DNA from: Balanoglossus misakiensis
Lineage: Eukaryota; Hemichordata
Assembly (NCBI GenBank): GCA_040954595.2
Contig: CM082591.2
Location: forward strand, 11,532,001-11,596,000
Reading direction: 5' to 3'
Length of the DNA: 64,000 nucleotides
Shown: one piece after another, positions 33,446 through 43,700 of the stretch
How positions within the stretch are numbered: position 1 is the stretch's first letter
Layout: every line of letters begins with the position of its first letter
Made by a program: the position numbers and the translations under genes
The notes under the pieces: generated by a model
Told to the model about the DNA's origin: nothing
Seen by the model: the letters and a program-made list of their open reading frames with translations, nothing else
Databases searched by the model: none

Positions 33446-35112
33446 TTAGGACTGACTTTGACTGTCGTCACTGCTGTCAGAAATGACAGCAATTCGCCTT
33501 CGTTTCCGTACAGGCTGAGGAGAACTACGGATGTTTACTGCGACATTGACGGTGCAGATGTTCAGCGTCGCGCCTGCGAATATTCCACCAGATGTAGTTG
33601 CGACGGGGTCTTGGGCGTTGTGTGTCGACACTATGTTGTTGATGGCCGTCGCGAGTGCCGGGGGCCGGGCTGGAGGCGTGATCAATGCGCTTTCGGTGTT
33701 CTCGTTTCGTGTTGTTGACAACACGCCAGCACGACTTGACGTAGAACCTCGCGACAAAATCTCAGACATATGCTGTTGGTCGCCCATTGAATTAACAGCA
33801 TAATGGTTGATGCTCTGAACATTTCTGTGGCCTGAAAGTTGCATCAATTTAGTTGGTGGAATGCCGCTGTCGTGCAAGCGTCTGATGGTAGAACGCCGAA
33901 TGCTGTGGTTTGTTTTGTTTCCGGCGATGCCTGCTTTTTTGCACATCGTACTGAGGAGGGTGTCCAATTTATTGGCACCCATCGGCTGGCGTTTGTACCA
34001 CACGGTCGTTTCGGGCTTGTAATTAATCGCGAGATAAAAGTCGGCGTCGCTTGTCAGGTGGGTGGAGGGGCGATGAAGCGCGTATTGCTTGTATGCAAAC
34101 ACGGGACATCGAGTTGGATCATCGGGAATCATGAAGGCTTTTGGTGGGTACGGCCGCGGTTGCTCATTGACTTTTCCCGATTACCGTATTTTTTTCTCTC
34201 GCTCGTTAAACTCGAGAAACTCGATGTTGTCGACGGTCTTTTTTAGCACAACATCACCCCACAGCATCTGTCAACTCTCTTGGCAACCTCGGAAGCCGAA
34301 GTGCTTTTGGTTGTTTAACCAAATAAGAAAAAGGAGCGCTTCGGAGTTGTGCGTACCGATTACGCCCTTATCGAACAACATCTGTTCTTCCCGCTCGGTT
34401 AATTCTTCGGCTTGGCTTGTTGCCCTTCCCCTGAGATTTAAGTTGGGCACATTTCGCCTTTAGCCTGGGACCCCTGAAATTCTTTGTCGCGACTGATCGA
34501 ATAGGCGTACCGATGTTCGCCGAGGTAGCGGTCAAGCCCACGCTGATAAGATGTTAACGTATCCGGCTCATATTCGGTGCCGTCTTTTTGCCGGACACCA
34601 GCAAAAAAACTGCCGAGGTAGTCATCTAGAGCTTGTTGATCTCACCGTGTTCTTTTTCCGCTGTTGATCTATGAGTTCTTGTTTGTCGACTTCGGAAAAG
34701 TCGACATACCGCGAATCCGATGATGTGGACGGAGGTTGAACATTCACGGTGGTCAAAGCCGATTCACGCGTGCGGTTTTCCGTTTCGCCGAAGAAATCGT
34801 CGTTTTCTTCCACGCCCAGCTCTCTTGCTAAACGAAAGATTTCTTGGATGTCTTCATCGAATTCCGCGATTGTCCTGGCCATTTCGCTCGATTTTGTTGG
34901 AAAACAAAACTTGCGTGTTGACGCGAGCGCTTCCAGTACAGCAACTGCAGCTTTTGACGTCGACACTCAACAGCAGAAGACAAAATTCGCCGCTGTATTG
35001 CCGCGTCTGTTTTGACCGGGAAAGCATTCAATATTTCTCTTTGATGACCTCGGGACTGCCAGTCACACCAAAACAGTCTGTTTTCCCTCGGCCTATGCCC
35101 TCGGGAAGACAA
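33446..35112 (-). pseudogene. Second Crypton-type tyrosine recombinase, decayed
   Basis: Same DUF3504 family as the gene at 17669, but a different, broken lineage. The C-terminal catalytic part (33446-34132) is open for 228 codons. It keeps the HxxR box (TNHSIRRSTIRRLHDSGI), LMQLSGHRNVQS and the candidate nucleophile Tyr in INHYAV. Upstream, the Arg box is readable as FGFRGCQES, stop, QMLWGDV. Frames then shift near 34180 and 34440. The N-terminal part is seen as ARTIAEFDEDIQEIFRLA (34622-34966 frame) and LGSFFAGVRQKDGTEYEPD (near 34560-34620). At least three lesions make it a pseudogene. Unlike copy 1, all the catalytic residues I can recognise are still legible. Confidence 0.8.
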
Positions 35113-35581
35113 GACTGTTTTAGTTTTGACTAGCAGCGCCCTCGGTCATCAAAATACACTGTTGCCCTCATTGTCAGCCATCATGTGTATAATGTCACAT
35201 TAAAATTGTTAGAGTTGATTGTATTACCCTTTTGTATGTTTTTGTGTGTTGAAAACCACATATTGATTTCTCTATGGAATAATAAAGTTTTCTGAAACCG
35301 AATTAATCTGCAGTGTGCTTCAGCAAATCATTTTCAAAACACCAAGGTGCATGGGTGCATGGGTAAGAGCCCCCATCATGTTCAGCAGTGTGATGCCCTC
35401 TTACAAACATAATTTTAGGTCCTATTTGTATAGGTACATACCAGTGGGTCCTAATGGGATCGCTTGCGTCTGTATGTATGTTGCGTCTGTATGTATGTAT
35501 GATAGATGTATGGATGGATGTATGTCTGTAAGTCCGTCCACATCAAAAACTTGAAAACCTCTGCACGTAAAACCTCGATAT
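35113..35581. other. Spacer with microsatellite before gypsy D
   Basis: AATAATAAAG near 35280 resembles a polyadenylation signal. (TATG)n/(GGAT)n repeats occupy 35468-35525. I could not find a convincing 5' LTR for gypsy D. Confidence 0.45.
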
Positions 35582-36208
35582 TTGGTGTGCAGATGCAGGC
35601 TGGGCTGTAGATGGGAGTTTGTTCAAACGAAGGCAATAATGAAGTTTTGTCAGGGATGCTCCGATCGCGAGGCAGGGCTCTCGGTTGATAACCAACGCGC
35701 ATCCTCCATGGAAGAGGCCATAGACCAAGTACGTTGGTTTCAATATAACAACAGCAAAATATTTGGCCGCCGAACTTAGCGCAGGGAGGTAAAACGAGTA
35801 ACATCTGAGACAGATAGCGACGGCCAGTTTGTATGCGTGCGATCAGCCACTTGGGAGCGACCCCCCAGAGATCGGGTTTTATCACCCACCGACGGTGGAA
35901 CAGGCTCGCGAGAGAGGTCTCGAACCCCGAGTCCCAGTCGAGGGATAAATACCCTTAGCGAACGAATGACTGAAATGGCCAAAACGTTAGAAAGTTTGAG
36001 AAAGACAGTGGTTGCCCTATCCTCACGCGAGGCCGGCCGATCTCGGTCACCCTCCCCAAGGGGACGGGAATGCTTTAACTGTGGGGAACCTGGACACTTC
36101 CGTAGGGAATGCCCCAAGGGAAGGGGAAAATTGACCTCTGATTCCGGGGAGAAACGGGTAACATTCGCTGAGCATTTAAACGGGAAAGGGTCAGACCAGA
36201 GGGCCTAA
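35582..36208 (+). pseudogene. Gypsy D gag, C-terminal part with zinc knuckle
   Basis: A first frame (35582-35779) ends the capsid with SSMEEAIDQVRWFQYNNS. After a stop, 35837-36208 encodes an Arg/Ser/Pro-rich stretch, a short heptad-like segment (RMTEMAKTLESLRKTVVAL) and a single CCHC knuckle, CFNCGEPGHFRREC. The N-terminal capsid was not found. The knuckle binds nucleic acid in gag proteins. Confidence 0.75.
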
Positions 36209-36556
36209 GTTTGACCCAAGAGCCACCAAGGGGCCCAATAATAATCAGAAGAAATGATCCCAAATTTAAGGGGGAGGAAATGAAATTGGCAGGGTGACAA
36301 CACACACTGACACCCAGGGTTGCGCCAAAATCCGGGAAGGGGGGTCAGTGTGTCAGGCCACTTTAGATACCCACACTGACAATACATCGCAAGGGCACAG
36401 GTTTCACCTAGACCCTGGGGGTACACGAACCGACGAACAGTACGACTCGTCAGGGGAGTCTGTGGACGAACAGGAGTATGATTCTCTGAATTCGGACACT
36501 GACGAATCCACAGCAAATGAAACCCCCAACGTTGATAACACCCAGCCCATAACTAT

Positions 36557-38310
36557 ATGTCAGTTAGTATCAGGGTCTATGAACAGTGTGCCCATTTAGT
36601 AGAAGGGATTAAAGTACAGGCAGTAGTAGACATGGCAGCAGAAGTCACCATCATTTCGTCTCTACGGCCGTCTTGGGAACCGCCCCAAGTACTTAAAACC
36701 GCCATCATGCAAACTGCAGGGCGCGAAATGAAAATGAAAGCCCATAAAGTAGGTCCTTTGCGCCTGAAGTTGGGAAAGACCAAATTCACAGAGGATGTGT
36801 ATGTAGCGCCAATAGGAGATGACATGTTGCTAGGGGCGGACTTTATGTGGTCAAGGAGGGTAATTTTAGATATGCAAAAAAACCAGTTGCGGTTTGGGGG
36901 TGAAAGCGTACACATGACATATGGTCGGGAAGAGAAGAAAGGGAAAGTGGCAAGGGTCACATTGCCAAAACGGACCAGAATTCCCCCAAATTCAGTAGTA
37001 AGGGTTCTTTGTGGGATGGATTGCCCTTTGTCCGAATACATACTCGAGCCAGTGGGGAATTTACGGGCGATAGTGCCGAGGACAGTCCATGATAGGAGAC
37101 GGTTGCCCAAAGTATGCTTAGTTAACCCATCAGATAGATTAGTCACCCTCAATAAGGGAAAACTTGTGGCAACAGCATCAGAAGTCGAGGTGGTGGGGCC
37201 CCCTAAGACCACGGAAGAAATCACTGTCCAGAAAGTTGAAACCTCACTGAGGGAAAGGGAAACCGACAAGTCAGACGTGCCCAGCCATTTAGAGGATTTG
37301 TTCCAAAAATCATGTACAAATTTGAGTCCGGGGGAGACAGACAAGCTCAAAAAGCTGCTGATGAATGATTACCAGGACGTGTTTGCAGCCAATGAGTTTG
37401 ATCTTGGGAACTTTACAGCCCTTAACCACCGTATTGACACTGGGGACGCGAGACCCATCAAAGGAGGAAGCGCAACTGAAGAAAATGTTTGATGCAATTG
37501 CAAAGGTCATTCGGCCCTACGTATCGGAATGGGCATGGGCAGAGCTAAAAACTGCATTTGTCACTAAATACGGGCTTTTCGAGTTTACTAGGATGCCCTT
37601 CGGGTTGTGTAATGCCCCAGCCACGTACTCACGGGTAATGAATTTAGTGTTGCGGGGTTTGACCTGGGATATCGTCCTCGTATTTTTGGACGACATTATG
37701 GTATTAGGGACCGATTTTCACCACCATCTACAGAACTTGCGCGATGTGTTCCAGCGCATGCGTGACTATCAGCTCAAGCTAAAACCCCGGAAATGCGAAT
37801 TATTCTGCACTGAAGTGACTTTCCTTGGGCGCAGGGTGAAGCAAGATTCCATCAAACTGGAGGCAGACTCCATTCGCGCAATTGCAGAATGGCCCCGCCC
37901 CACAAAGACAAAGGAAGGCTTTCTAGGGCTTGCAAATTACCATCGTTAGTTCATTAAGGGATTTGCAGAAATGGCCGCCCCCCTATACGCAATCACAGGG
38001 AAACAGGCATATGCATGGGGGCCAGAACAACAAAGCGCATTCGAGGAAATTAAGACCGCGTTAATGTCGCCACCAGTGCTGACTTTGCCTAATGACAAAG
38101 ACTTGTTCATATTAGTCACTGATGCGTCCAATCATGCGCTTGGGGCAGAGCTAATTCAGGTGCAGGATGGTAGGGAACGGGTGGTGGCATATGGCAGCGT
38201 GAGCATGACCCCTGAACAACGCCGGTATTGCACTACCCAACAAGAACTGTTGGCAGTAATTCGGTTTACCCGGCAGTTTCACCACTATTTGCTAGGGAAG
38301 CGTTTCCTAC
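36557..38310 (+). pseudogene. Gypsy D pol: protease, reverse transcriptase, RNase H
   Basis: The protease-like part is open from 36557: VQAVVDMAAEVTIIS (DMA where DS/TG is expected), then DDMLLGADFM. The frame changes near 37470. The reverse transcriptase reads VSEWAWA and then jumps to ELKTAFVTKYGLFEFTRMPF, so the segment with the first catalytic Asp is deleted. The second motif VLVFLDDIMVLG is kept. A TAG near 37947 follows GLANYHR. RNase H is recognisable by FILVTDASNHALGAEL and TQQELLAVIRF. It is disrupted after HHYLLGKRF. The internal deletion and stops make it inactive. Confidence 0.85.
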
Positions 38311-38469
38311 CCAGGGGTGTGACTGGCCGCCCTGGCCCTGGGACCCAGGCGAGTCATATGAGGGTCGAAATGTCAAGAGGAAAGTGGTTGAGAGCCCCTC
38401 AATCCCACATTGATATTGAACAGGGTTGGAATAGGGAACAAGGGAAGCCCAAAGCATATGTAGTAACGC

Positions 38470-40003
38470 GTGCTAGCGAAAAGAAGAGGCACCGCTATCG
38501 TTGGGGTAAGCATGGCCGAATTCCGGGAAATACAACAAAAAGACCCAGACCTTAGTGACCTATTACATTGGGTGGAAACAGGGAAAGAACCCTCAGAGGG
38601 GAAACTAATGTTATCAAGCCCAGCCGCCAAGCATTATTGGGTGAACCGGAAATTGTTCTGTGTGATTGATGGAGTCCTATGGAGGGAAGAAATTGACTCA
38701 GGCCACAAATTATTTGTAGTCCCCCGAGACATGTAAGAGGAGGTCATAGAATGATTTAAATCACACTATCCCCTCCGCAGGACATCAAGGTGCCCAACGG
38801 ACTCTTTCCAGAATAAAACAGAAATATTTCTGGTACAAAATGCAGGAGGAAGTGAAGGATTTTGTGGCCACATGCTCTGAATGCAATCAGAACAAGAAAA
38901 CTCACCGATATGGCAGGGCAGAAATGAAAAGTTTCCATGCAGGTTCTTTCTCGGGCCCCTCCCCAAGACACAAGGGGGAAATGAATACATCCTGATGATG
39001 GTCGATCAGTTCTCAAAATGGGTGGAATGTATCCCACTACCGTCGCAAACGGCAGAGGTCACCGCCCAAGCAGCAGTGAATGAATTCTTTGCACGCTTCG
39101 GGTACCCTTTTGAGATTTTTACAGACCAGGGGCGAAATTTCGAAAGCCAACTTTTCGTAGCGATCTGCGAGCTGTTGCGTATTCACAAATGCAGGACGAC
39201 CCCCTATAGACTGTCCGCGAATGGCCAGACGGAACGAAATAACCGTGCTTTAATGGACACAGTGCGCTGCTTCATCAGAAATCAGCGCGAGTGGGATGTA
39301 CACCTACCCCAGATCGCAGGGGCGATGCGCGCATCAGTGAATCGTAGCACAGGGTACACACCAAACCGTGTAATGTTGGGAAGGGAACTTAACTTGCCAG
39401 CAGACCTGGTGTTTGGGGTGACCACAGGGCGGGGAAAATACGGCACTGATGAGTTTTCTGACGAGGGGGACCACGCCGAGGGGTATGTTAGGGAATTGGA
39501 GAGAGCAATCAGCACGGCCCATGAAACCGCCCGTAATACCTTAAGGGATACCCAGGAGCGAATGAAAAGGGACTATGACTTGAGAGCGCATACTCAAGCT
39601 TATGGGGTGGGGGATTGTGTATACATTTTGGATACCGCCACCACAAAAGGGAAATGTCGCAAGCTAAGTCCCCCCTGGAAAGGCCCGGCCGGGATCATTG
39701 GGAAATTTACTCCCTACCTCTACAAAGTGAGGTTGAAACGGGCAGAGATGACTGTACACCATGACAGGATCAAACTATGTAGGGATCGGGTCTTACCCCA
39801 GTGGATTGTTAGGCATCAGGCAAACATAGCTAACAACACGGGGGAAACCGAAGGAAATTACCAGTATTGCATTTGTCGGGGACCGGACGACGGCAGCCCA
39901 ATGATTCAGTGTGACAAATGTTTTGACTGGTTTCATATGTCCTGTGTGGGAATTCAGTCAGGAAAGAATAGCCCGGGAGATTAGTTCTGCCCCCAGTGCA
40001 CCC
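38470..40003 (+). pseudogene. Gypsy D integrase with a C-terminal PHD finger
   Basis: Zinc-binding residues near 38755-38890 (HYPLRRTSRCPTDS region, then CSECNQNKKT) are split by frameshifts. The core is open from 38881: LMMVDQFSKWVE, FTDQGRNFESQLF (second Asp) and SANGQTERNNRAL (Glu). It is followed by CFIRNQREWDVHLPQIAGAM and the C-terminal domain (YGVGDCVYILDT, CRKLSPPWKGPAGII). The last 40 codons plus six after the stop form a PHD-type C4HC3 finger: YCICRGPDDGSPMIQCDKC, FDWFHMSCVGI, then TAG, then FCPQC. The TAG stands where PHD fingers usually have Trp. PHD fingers read histone H3 tails, so this may take the targeting role that chromodomains have in chromoviruses. Confidence 0.8.
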
Positions 40004-40050
40004 AATAAAACGATTTCTTTTTTTTCTGCCCACAGACCTAGTCCAACTAA

Positions 40051-40534
40051 TTATGCCAAGACCCTTACCCAAGTTGACAATTGAGGACGTCCGGAGGGCC
40101 ACTCAGGCACGTCATCTTCTAGGCCCCCGGGATGTGATCCACGGAATCATGATGGCCCCCAAAAGAGAAGCCCAAGAGGCACTCTTGGACCAATACTCTG
40201 TGGTAAAATCCAAGGGAAACTGGGGATGGATGTCATGTTCCCTATACCATGGATTGTCGAAAACATGCCGCACATTAACCCATCGAAGAATCACCAGCCC
40301 CGACGCCCCAAAAAGGCGATGGCATTGCTGGTTGAATATGCTGAGAGGGGTATGTGCAAGGATATCTGTCTCTTGACACAGCCCGATCTACCCGTCCGGC
40401 GCACAATAGAGAGTGGCAACGAAACCCAGGAAATTGCGTCCGGTGGGTGGAGTTATCCCAGTTCGTCGGTTCGCAGCCCAGCTCGGCGGAGCCAGGGATC
40501 TCCTCTGGTTCTCCGAAGCAGGGACAGGACCTGA
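40051..40534 (+). pseudogene. Gypsy D additional reading frame of unknown function
   Basis: Begins MPRPLPKLTIEDVRRATQAR, contains LLGPRDVIHGIMMAPKREA and, after a frameshift near 40225, IPWIVENMPHINPSKNH, LLVEYAERGMCKDICLL and SGNETQEIASGGWSYPSSSV, ending SRDRT. It reads like a genuine decayed protein: the two frames join smoothly and the composition is not repeat-like. It lies between integrase and the zinc-finger/TatD frame, all on the same strand. I recognise no domain. Confidence 0.5.
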
Positions 40535-40892
40535 CAGAGCGGGGAGTGGACTCCAGTGTCGATGGTTATACGCCAGTCTGAAGAGAGGGAGATGGAGGAA
40601 ATGTCCCTACTGCCCTATGAGCTTGTTGAAAACTTCAGCATCGAAGCGCGGAAGCTCATCATCCGCACCATCACCCGCAGCAAATTCAGGCAGACAACGG
40701 AAAGCCCAGGTGTTGAACCGGGGCATCTGGAAGCCGCGTGAGGGATGGAAGAACCGCCCAGACGACTGATCCTTAGGCCAGCAGGATATTAGCCAAACCG
40801 GACTCGCACCGCGTCCGCGACAGCCACCATCAGGTGCAGGAGGCGGAGAAGCCGCTCGAGCAGGCGTTGGAGATCTGCGGGAGCCCCCCTCG

Positions 40893-41585
40893 ATGGAGTC
40901 GGCACCAACGGAGAGGATTGAGAAAAGGCCTTCAGAGGATGAGCAAGGGAGGCCACCCAAGAAATCAAGCCCAGAGAGGCCACCTGACCTCTCGGGGACA
41001 GTGGAAGGGCCCCCATCTGGAAAGAAACTGGCAGCGGAAGCCCCAGCGGCACCACGACCACAGCCCCGTGAAAAAACGTCGTTCTGCCCAATTCCGGGAA
41101 AAGAGTCCACCTGCCCCATCCCGGAATGCGGACACTCATCAAAATGGCTGAAGGAACACGTGTACAAACGCCATTGACCCCCCTACATGCGGGGAGGCAC
41201 CCGCAATATCGACCTGGATGCCATAGTCGGTTTGCTAGGGGGCCTAACCCAGCTCCTTGTGGGGGCAGAGCAGTCAATCCTCGCCCTGTTCCACTACTTC
41301 TTGACGCATGGCCTTGCGCGACTCCCGGTGACAGTAATGAGAAGATTGTGCCATCGAATGGAGTGGGAAGTGCCCCAGAAGATACGTTTATCACCACCCA
41401 GCACACCAGCAGTGTTGACCCATTGGAGAGTGCTCCTCACACTCCTGGTGGACCTGTCGCCGGAGGATAGGGAAACCGTCAAGACGTGGTCCAGAGGGAG
41501 ACAGCCCCAAGCAAGGACCAGAAGCCCTGAAATAAGACGACCGAGTGCGGCGTCACCAGCCAGGGGGGCTACCCCAGGCTATTAA
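40893..41585 (+). pseudogene. Gypsy D zinc-finger and helical frame, N-terminal to TatD
   Basis: One frame interrupted only by a TGA at 41175-41177. The first part is Pro/Glu/Lys-rich (RPSEDEQGRPPKKSSPERPP) and ends in a C2H2-like finger with CPIPECGHSSKWLKEHVYKRH spacing. After the stop it continues PPYMRGGTRNIDLDAIVGLL, TQLLVGAEQSILALFHYF, then PPSTPAVLTHWRVLLTLLVD, predicted helical. The TatD-like frame follows directly in another phase, so an intact version probably encoded one finger-helix-nuclease protein. No catalytic motif is seen in this part. Confidence 0.55.
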
Positions 41586-42386
41586 CCGCCCTCTTCCACC
41601 CGGACCGCATGAGAGCCCAGGCTCACCGAAACGAAGGTGTCACCCCTTCCTGTGAACCGCTGAAATTGTACCCGGGGCGAGAGCCGGAAATACCAGTGGA
41701 GGTGGTGGGGGTGTTGAAATATATTGCGACCCCGAAGACTATCTGAAGATCCTTCTTAGGGAGCCGGGGTAGAAAGTGGCGATCGGGTTTCACCCCAAAA
41801 AAGTGAAGAAGCTGACAGGGGAGCTGATGCAGCAGATTGGCGGATTGGTGACTCATCCCCTGGTAGCGGCCCTGGGCGAGGTAGGCCTTGACAGGACTGT
41901 GCCCGCCCACGAATGGGGCCAACAAGAGGAAGCCCTCCAACGGCTGTTGGAAGTGGCACCAGCAGACAAGCCAATAATATTCCACATCAGAGGCGCGAGG
42001 AGGGCTCCACACGCCAGTGAAGTCCATGCCCTGGCCCTGATGTTGGTTTCAGAAAATTGCCCCTCAACCCAGCCGATCCAACCGCAAACTTTTGGAGGAG
42101 ATAGACGCACCCTTCATCAGGCCTTCAAAAACTGTTATTTTTTTGCTTTTCTGCCAGCGTGGCCTGCTTCGATCGGGTTCAAGCGCAAGCGCTGCAGGAA
42201 GTTCCCGGGGATAAATCCTACTGGAGACTGATGCCCCACACCTAGCCCTGCGCGGGAGCCAACAATTTAATTCTCCCGTGTTTCTGGGTGAGGTGGCCCG
42301 GGAAGTAGCCCAGGTGCAAGGCGGTAGCGGTGGAAGAGCTGTTGGAGGCCGCGGCCAATAATACCCGGCGCCTGTTCCTTTTTTAA
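41578..42386 (+). pseudogene. TatD-type metal-dependent nuclease, decayed, carried by gypsy D
   Basis: About 270 codons, the full length of TatD, recoverable in three frames. In order: LFHPDRMRAQAH (family start region, but only one His of the HxH metal pair), EIYCDPEDYLKILLREPG, stop, KVAIGFHPKKVKKL, VAALGEVGLDRTVP (Glu ligand), KPIIFHIRG (His ligand), QTFGGDRRTLHQ (no His where HxHxF is usual), FDRVQAQALQEVPGDK, LLETDAPHLALRG (catalytic Asp motif), and the C-terminal helix VEELLEAAANNTRRLFLF before the TAA. TatD proteins are 3'-5' DNases/RNases with a TIM-barrel fold. Here a TAG near 41771, frameshifts near 42140-42330 and missing ligands show decay. Confidence 0.7.
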
Positions 42387-42423
42387 AGGAAGAGGTGGGG
42401 ATTTTGGGAACTTACTGTTTGGG

Positions 42424-42630
42424 ATGGGGGTACCAGGGGTTTTACCTGAAAGGCCAAATATAGGGGGAGGACGGGACCTAGCTGGGGAATTTGTATTCAG
42501 AAAAAGGGAAAAAACAAACAAACAGACCAGTGGGGCATATTTTGTAAAGCCCAGCTGGAGGAAATTGTTTTCAGAAAAGGGGAAAAAACAAACAGGCCGA
42601 CCAGTGGGGCATACCCAGTAAAGCCCTGCT
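42424..42630 (+). repeat. Tandem duplication of about 80 bp in the gypsy D 3' region
   Basis: TTCAGAAAAAGGGAAAAAAC and GACCAGTGGGGCATA occur twice (about 42490-42540 and 42565-42615). This may be part of the 3' untranslated region or the LTR. I could not define the LTR ends. Confidence 0.55.
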
Positions 42631-42833
42631 GGACATTCTATTTGAACAAAATTTATTGTTGTGTTCTTGTCATATTATCCCCGGTGTTTTGGGGGGACGA
42701 AGACGAAGCCCTTTTAAATATGGTGGGGAAGAGTGTTGTGGATCTGCACACGACCCACAATGACGTCATCGAACCTGCCCACCCCTTGGGCAAATATGGT
42801 TTATTCCTACTACTTCAAGAAGCCGAGACGAGC

Positions 42834-43151
42834 CAGAGGTCGCGGTAACATTTTTTTGAGTGCGTCTTTTTGACGCATTCATCAAAAAAAATGCGTCAAA
42901 CTCCTTTCAGCCTGCGTCCTAGACATGTCTAGTTCAATATTCATTAAACAAAATTAGCTACATTTTGAGTACAAAAGGTTGGGCGCACTAGTCAGCGGTA
43001 TGCGGTATCACGCGTATGGTTTCCGTTGACCATTGTGCATATAGAGCGGCCGTTCCTATGCGTCAATATTGACGCACTGATTAACATATCTGCGTCAAGT
43101 GAGGATTTTTTGCGTCAAATACGCATACTTTTTGCGTAAACGCGACCTCTG
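42834..43151. mobile_element. 318-bp MITE with CAGAGGTCGCG ends, copy 1
   Basis: The left end CAGAGGTCGCGGTAAC and the right end, read inversely, CAGAGGTCGCGTTTACG form the inverted repeats. Many GCGTCAA/TTGACGC motifs fill the interior. CGAGC flanks both sides (42829-42833 and 43152-43156). A longer copy begins at 63643. No coding capacity. Confidence 0.75.
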
Positions 43152-43429
43152 CGAGCAACTTGCTTTATCGCTAACTCCAAGAGATCTACAAACTTACCAG
43201 AACAACCGTTTAGTATCCTTTATTACTATCTAAAGGGGAGCAATCGGCTTTTACAACACTGTTAAAGAGACCAGCTGTTCTATTTTGTGTGTGTTTGTAC
43301 AATACACATGCCACTGCCAGCTTATGGGTCAGTCAGTATTTGCCTGTTGATCTCTCTATGTGTGTGTGCGTCAGTCTGTATATGTACTCCGGTGTAGACT
43401 TTTTTCTTGTGTAATCCCTTAATGGGACC

Positions 43430-43592
43430 ACCGTGTCCTTGATGCAATTTTTAAAAGCTTTATGTCAATTTGAGGATTTCTACAATTTCTCTGAGTCAGC
43501 CCTATACATTTGCATGTAGTGTGCATAATTATCTAAAGTCACCAGTGAGTTTGTTGAGTCAGTGGCGCTTTATGTGGGCTTAGAGAGCACAC
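43430..43592. mobile_element. MITE, copy 2 of the 13199-13366 family
   Basis: Shares CAATTTGAGGATTTCT, CAGCCCTATAC, CCAGTGAGTTTGTTGAGTCA and the right end GAGAGCACACTG with copy 1. The left end is eroded. Confidence 0.6.
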
Positions 43593-43648
43593 TGATGTTC
43601 AGGCCCCTGAGCTCTAACCAGGAGAACTGCAGTAAGTTCTGTACTCAC

Positions 43649-43700
43649 CTATGAAGAGAGGACCAGGCACTGTTGGCGTTAAGACATCGGTTGGAGAAAT
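43649..43700 (-). CDS. ELAC2: ELAC2 exon (DVLTPTVPGPLFI)
   Basis: 52 bases between the acceptor TTTTCTGAACAG and the donor GTGAGTAC. It encodes ISPTDVLTPTVPGPLFI and leaves one base. Human ELAC2 has VRPEDVLGPPQPGPVFLI here. The intron downstream of it is the 29-kb one. Confidence 0.92.

Noticed and set aside
40607-41406. Minus-strand frames of 186 and 205 codons
   Set aside because: Shadows of GC-rich gypsy D coding sequence on the plus strand. No domain.
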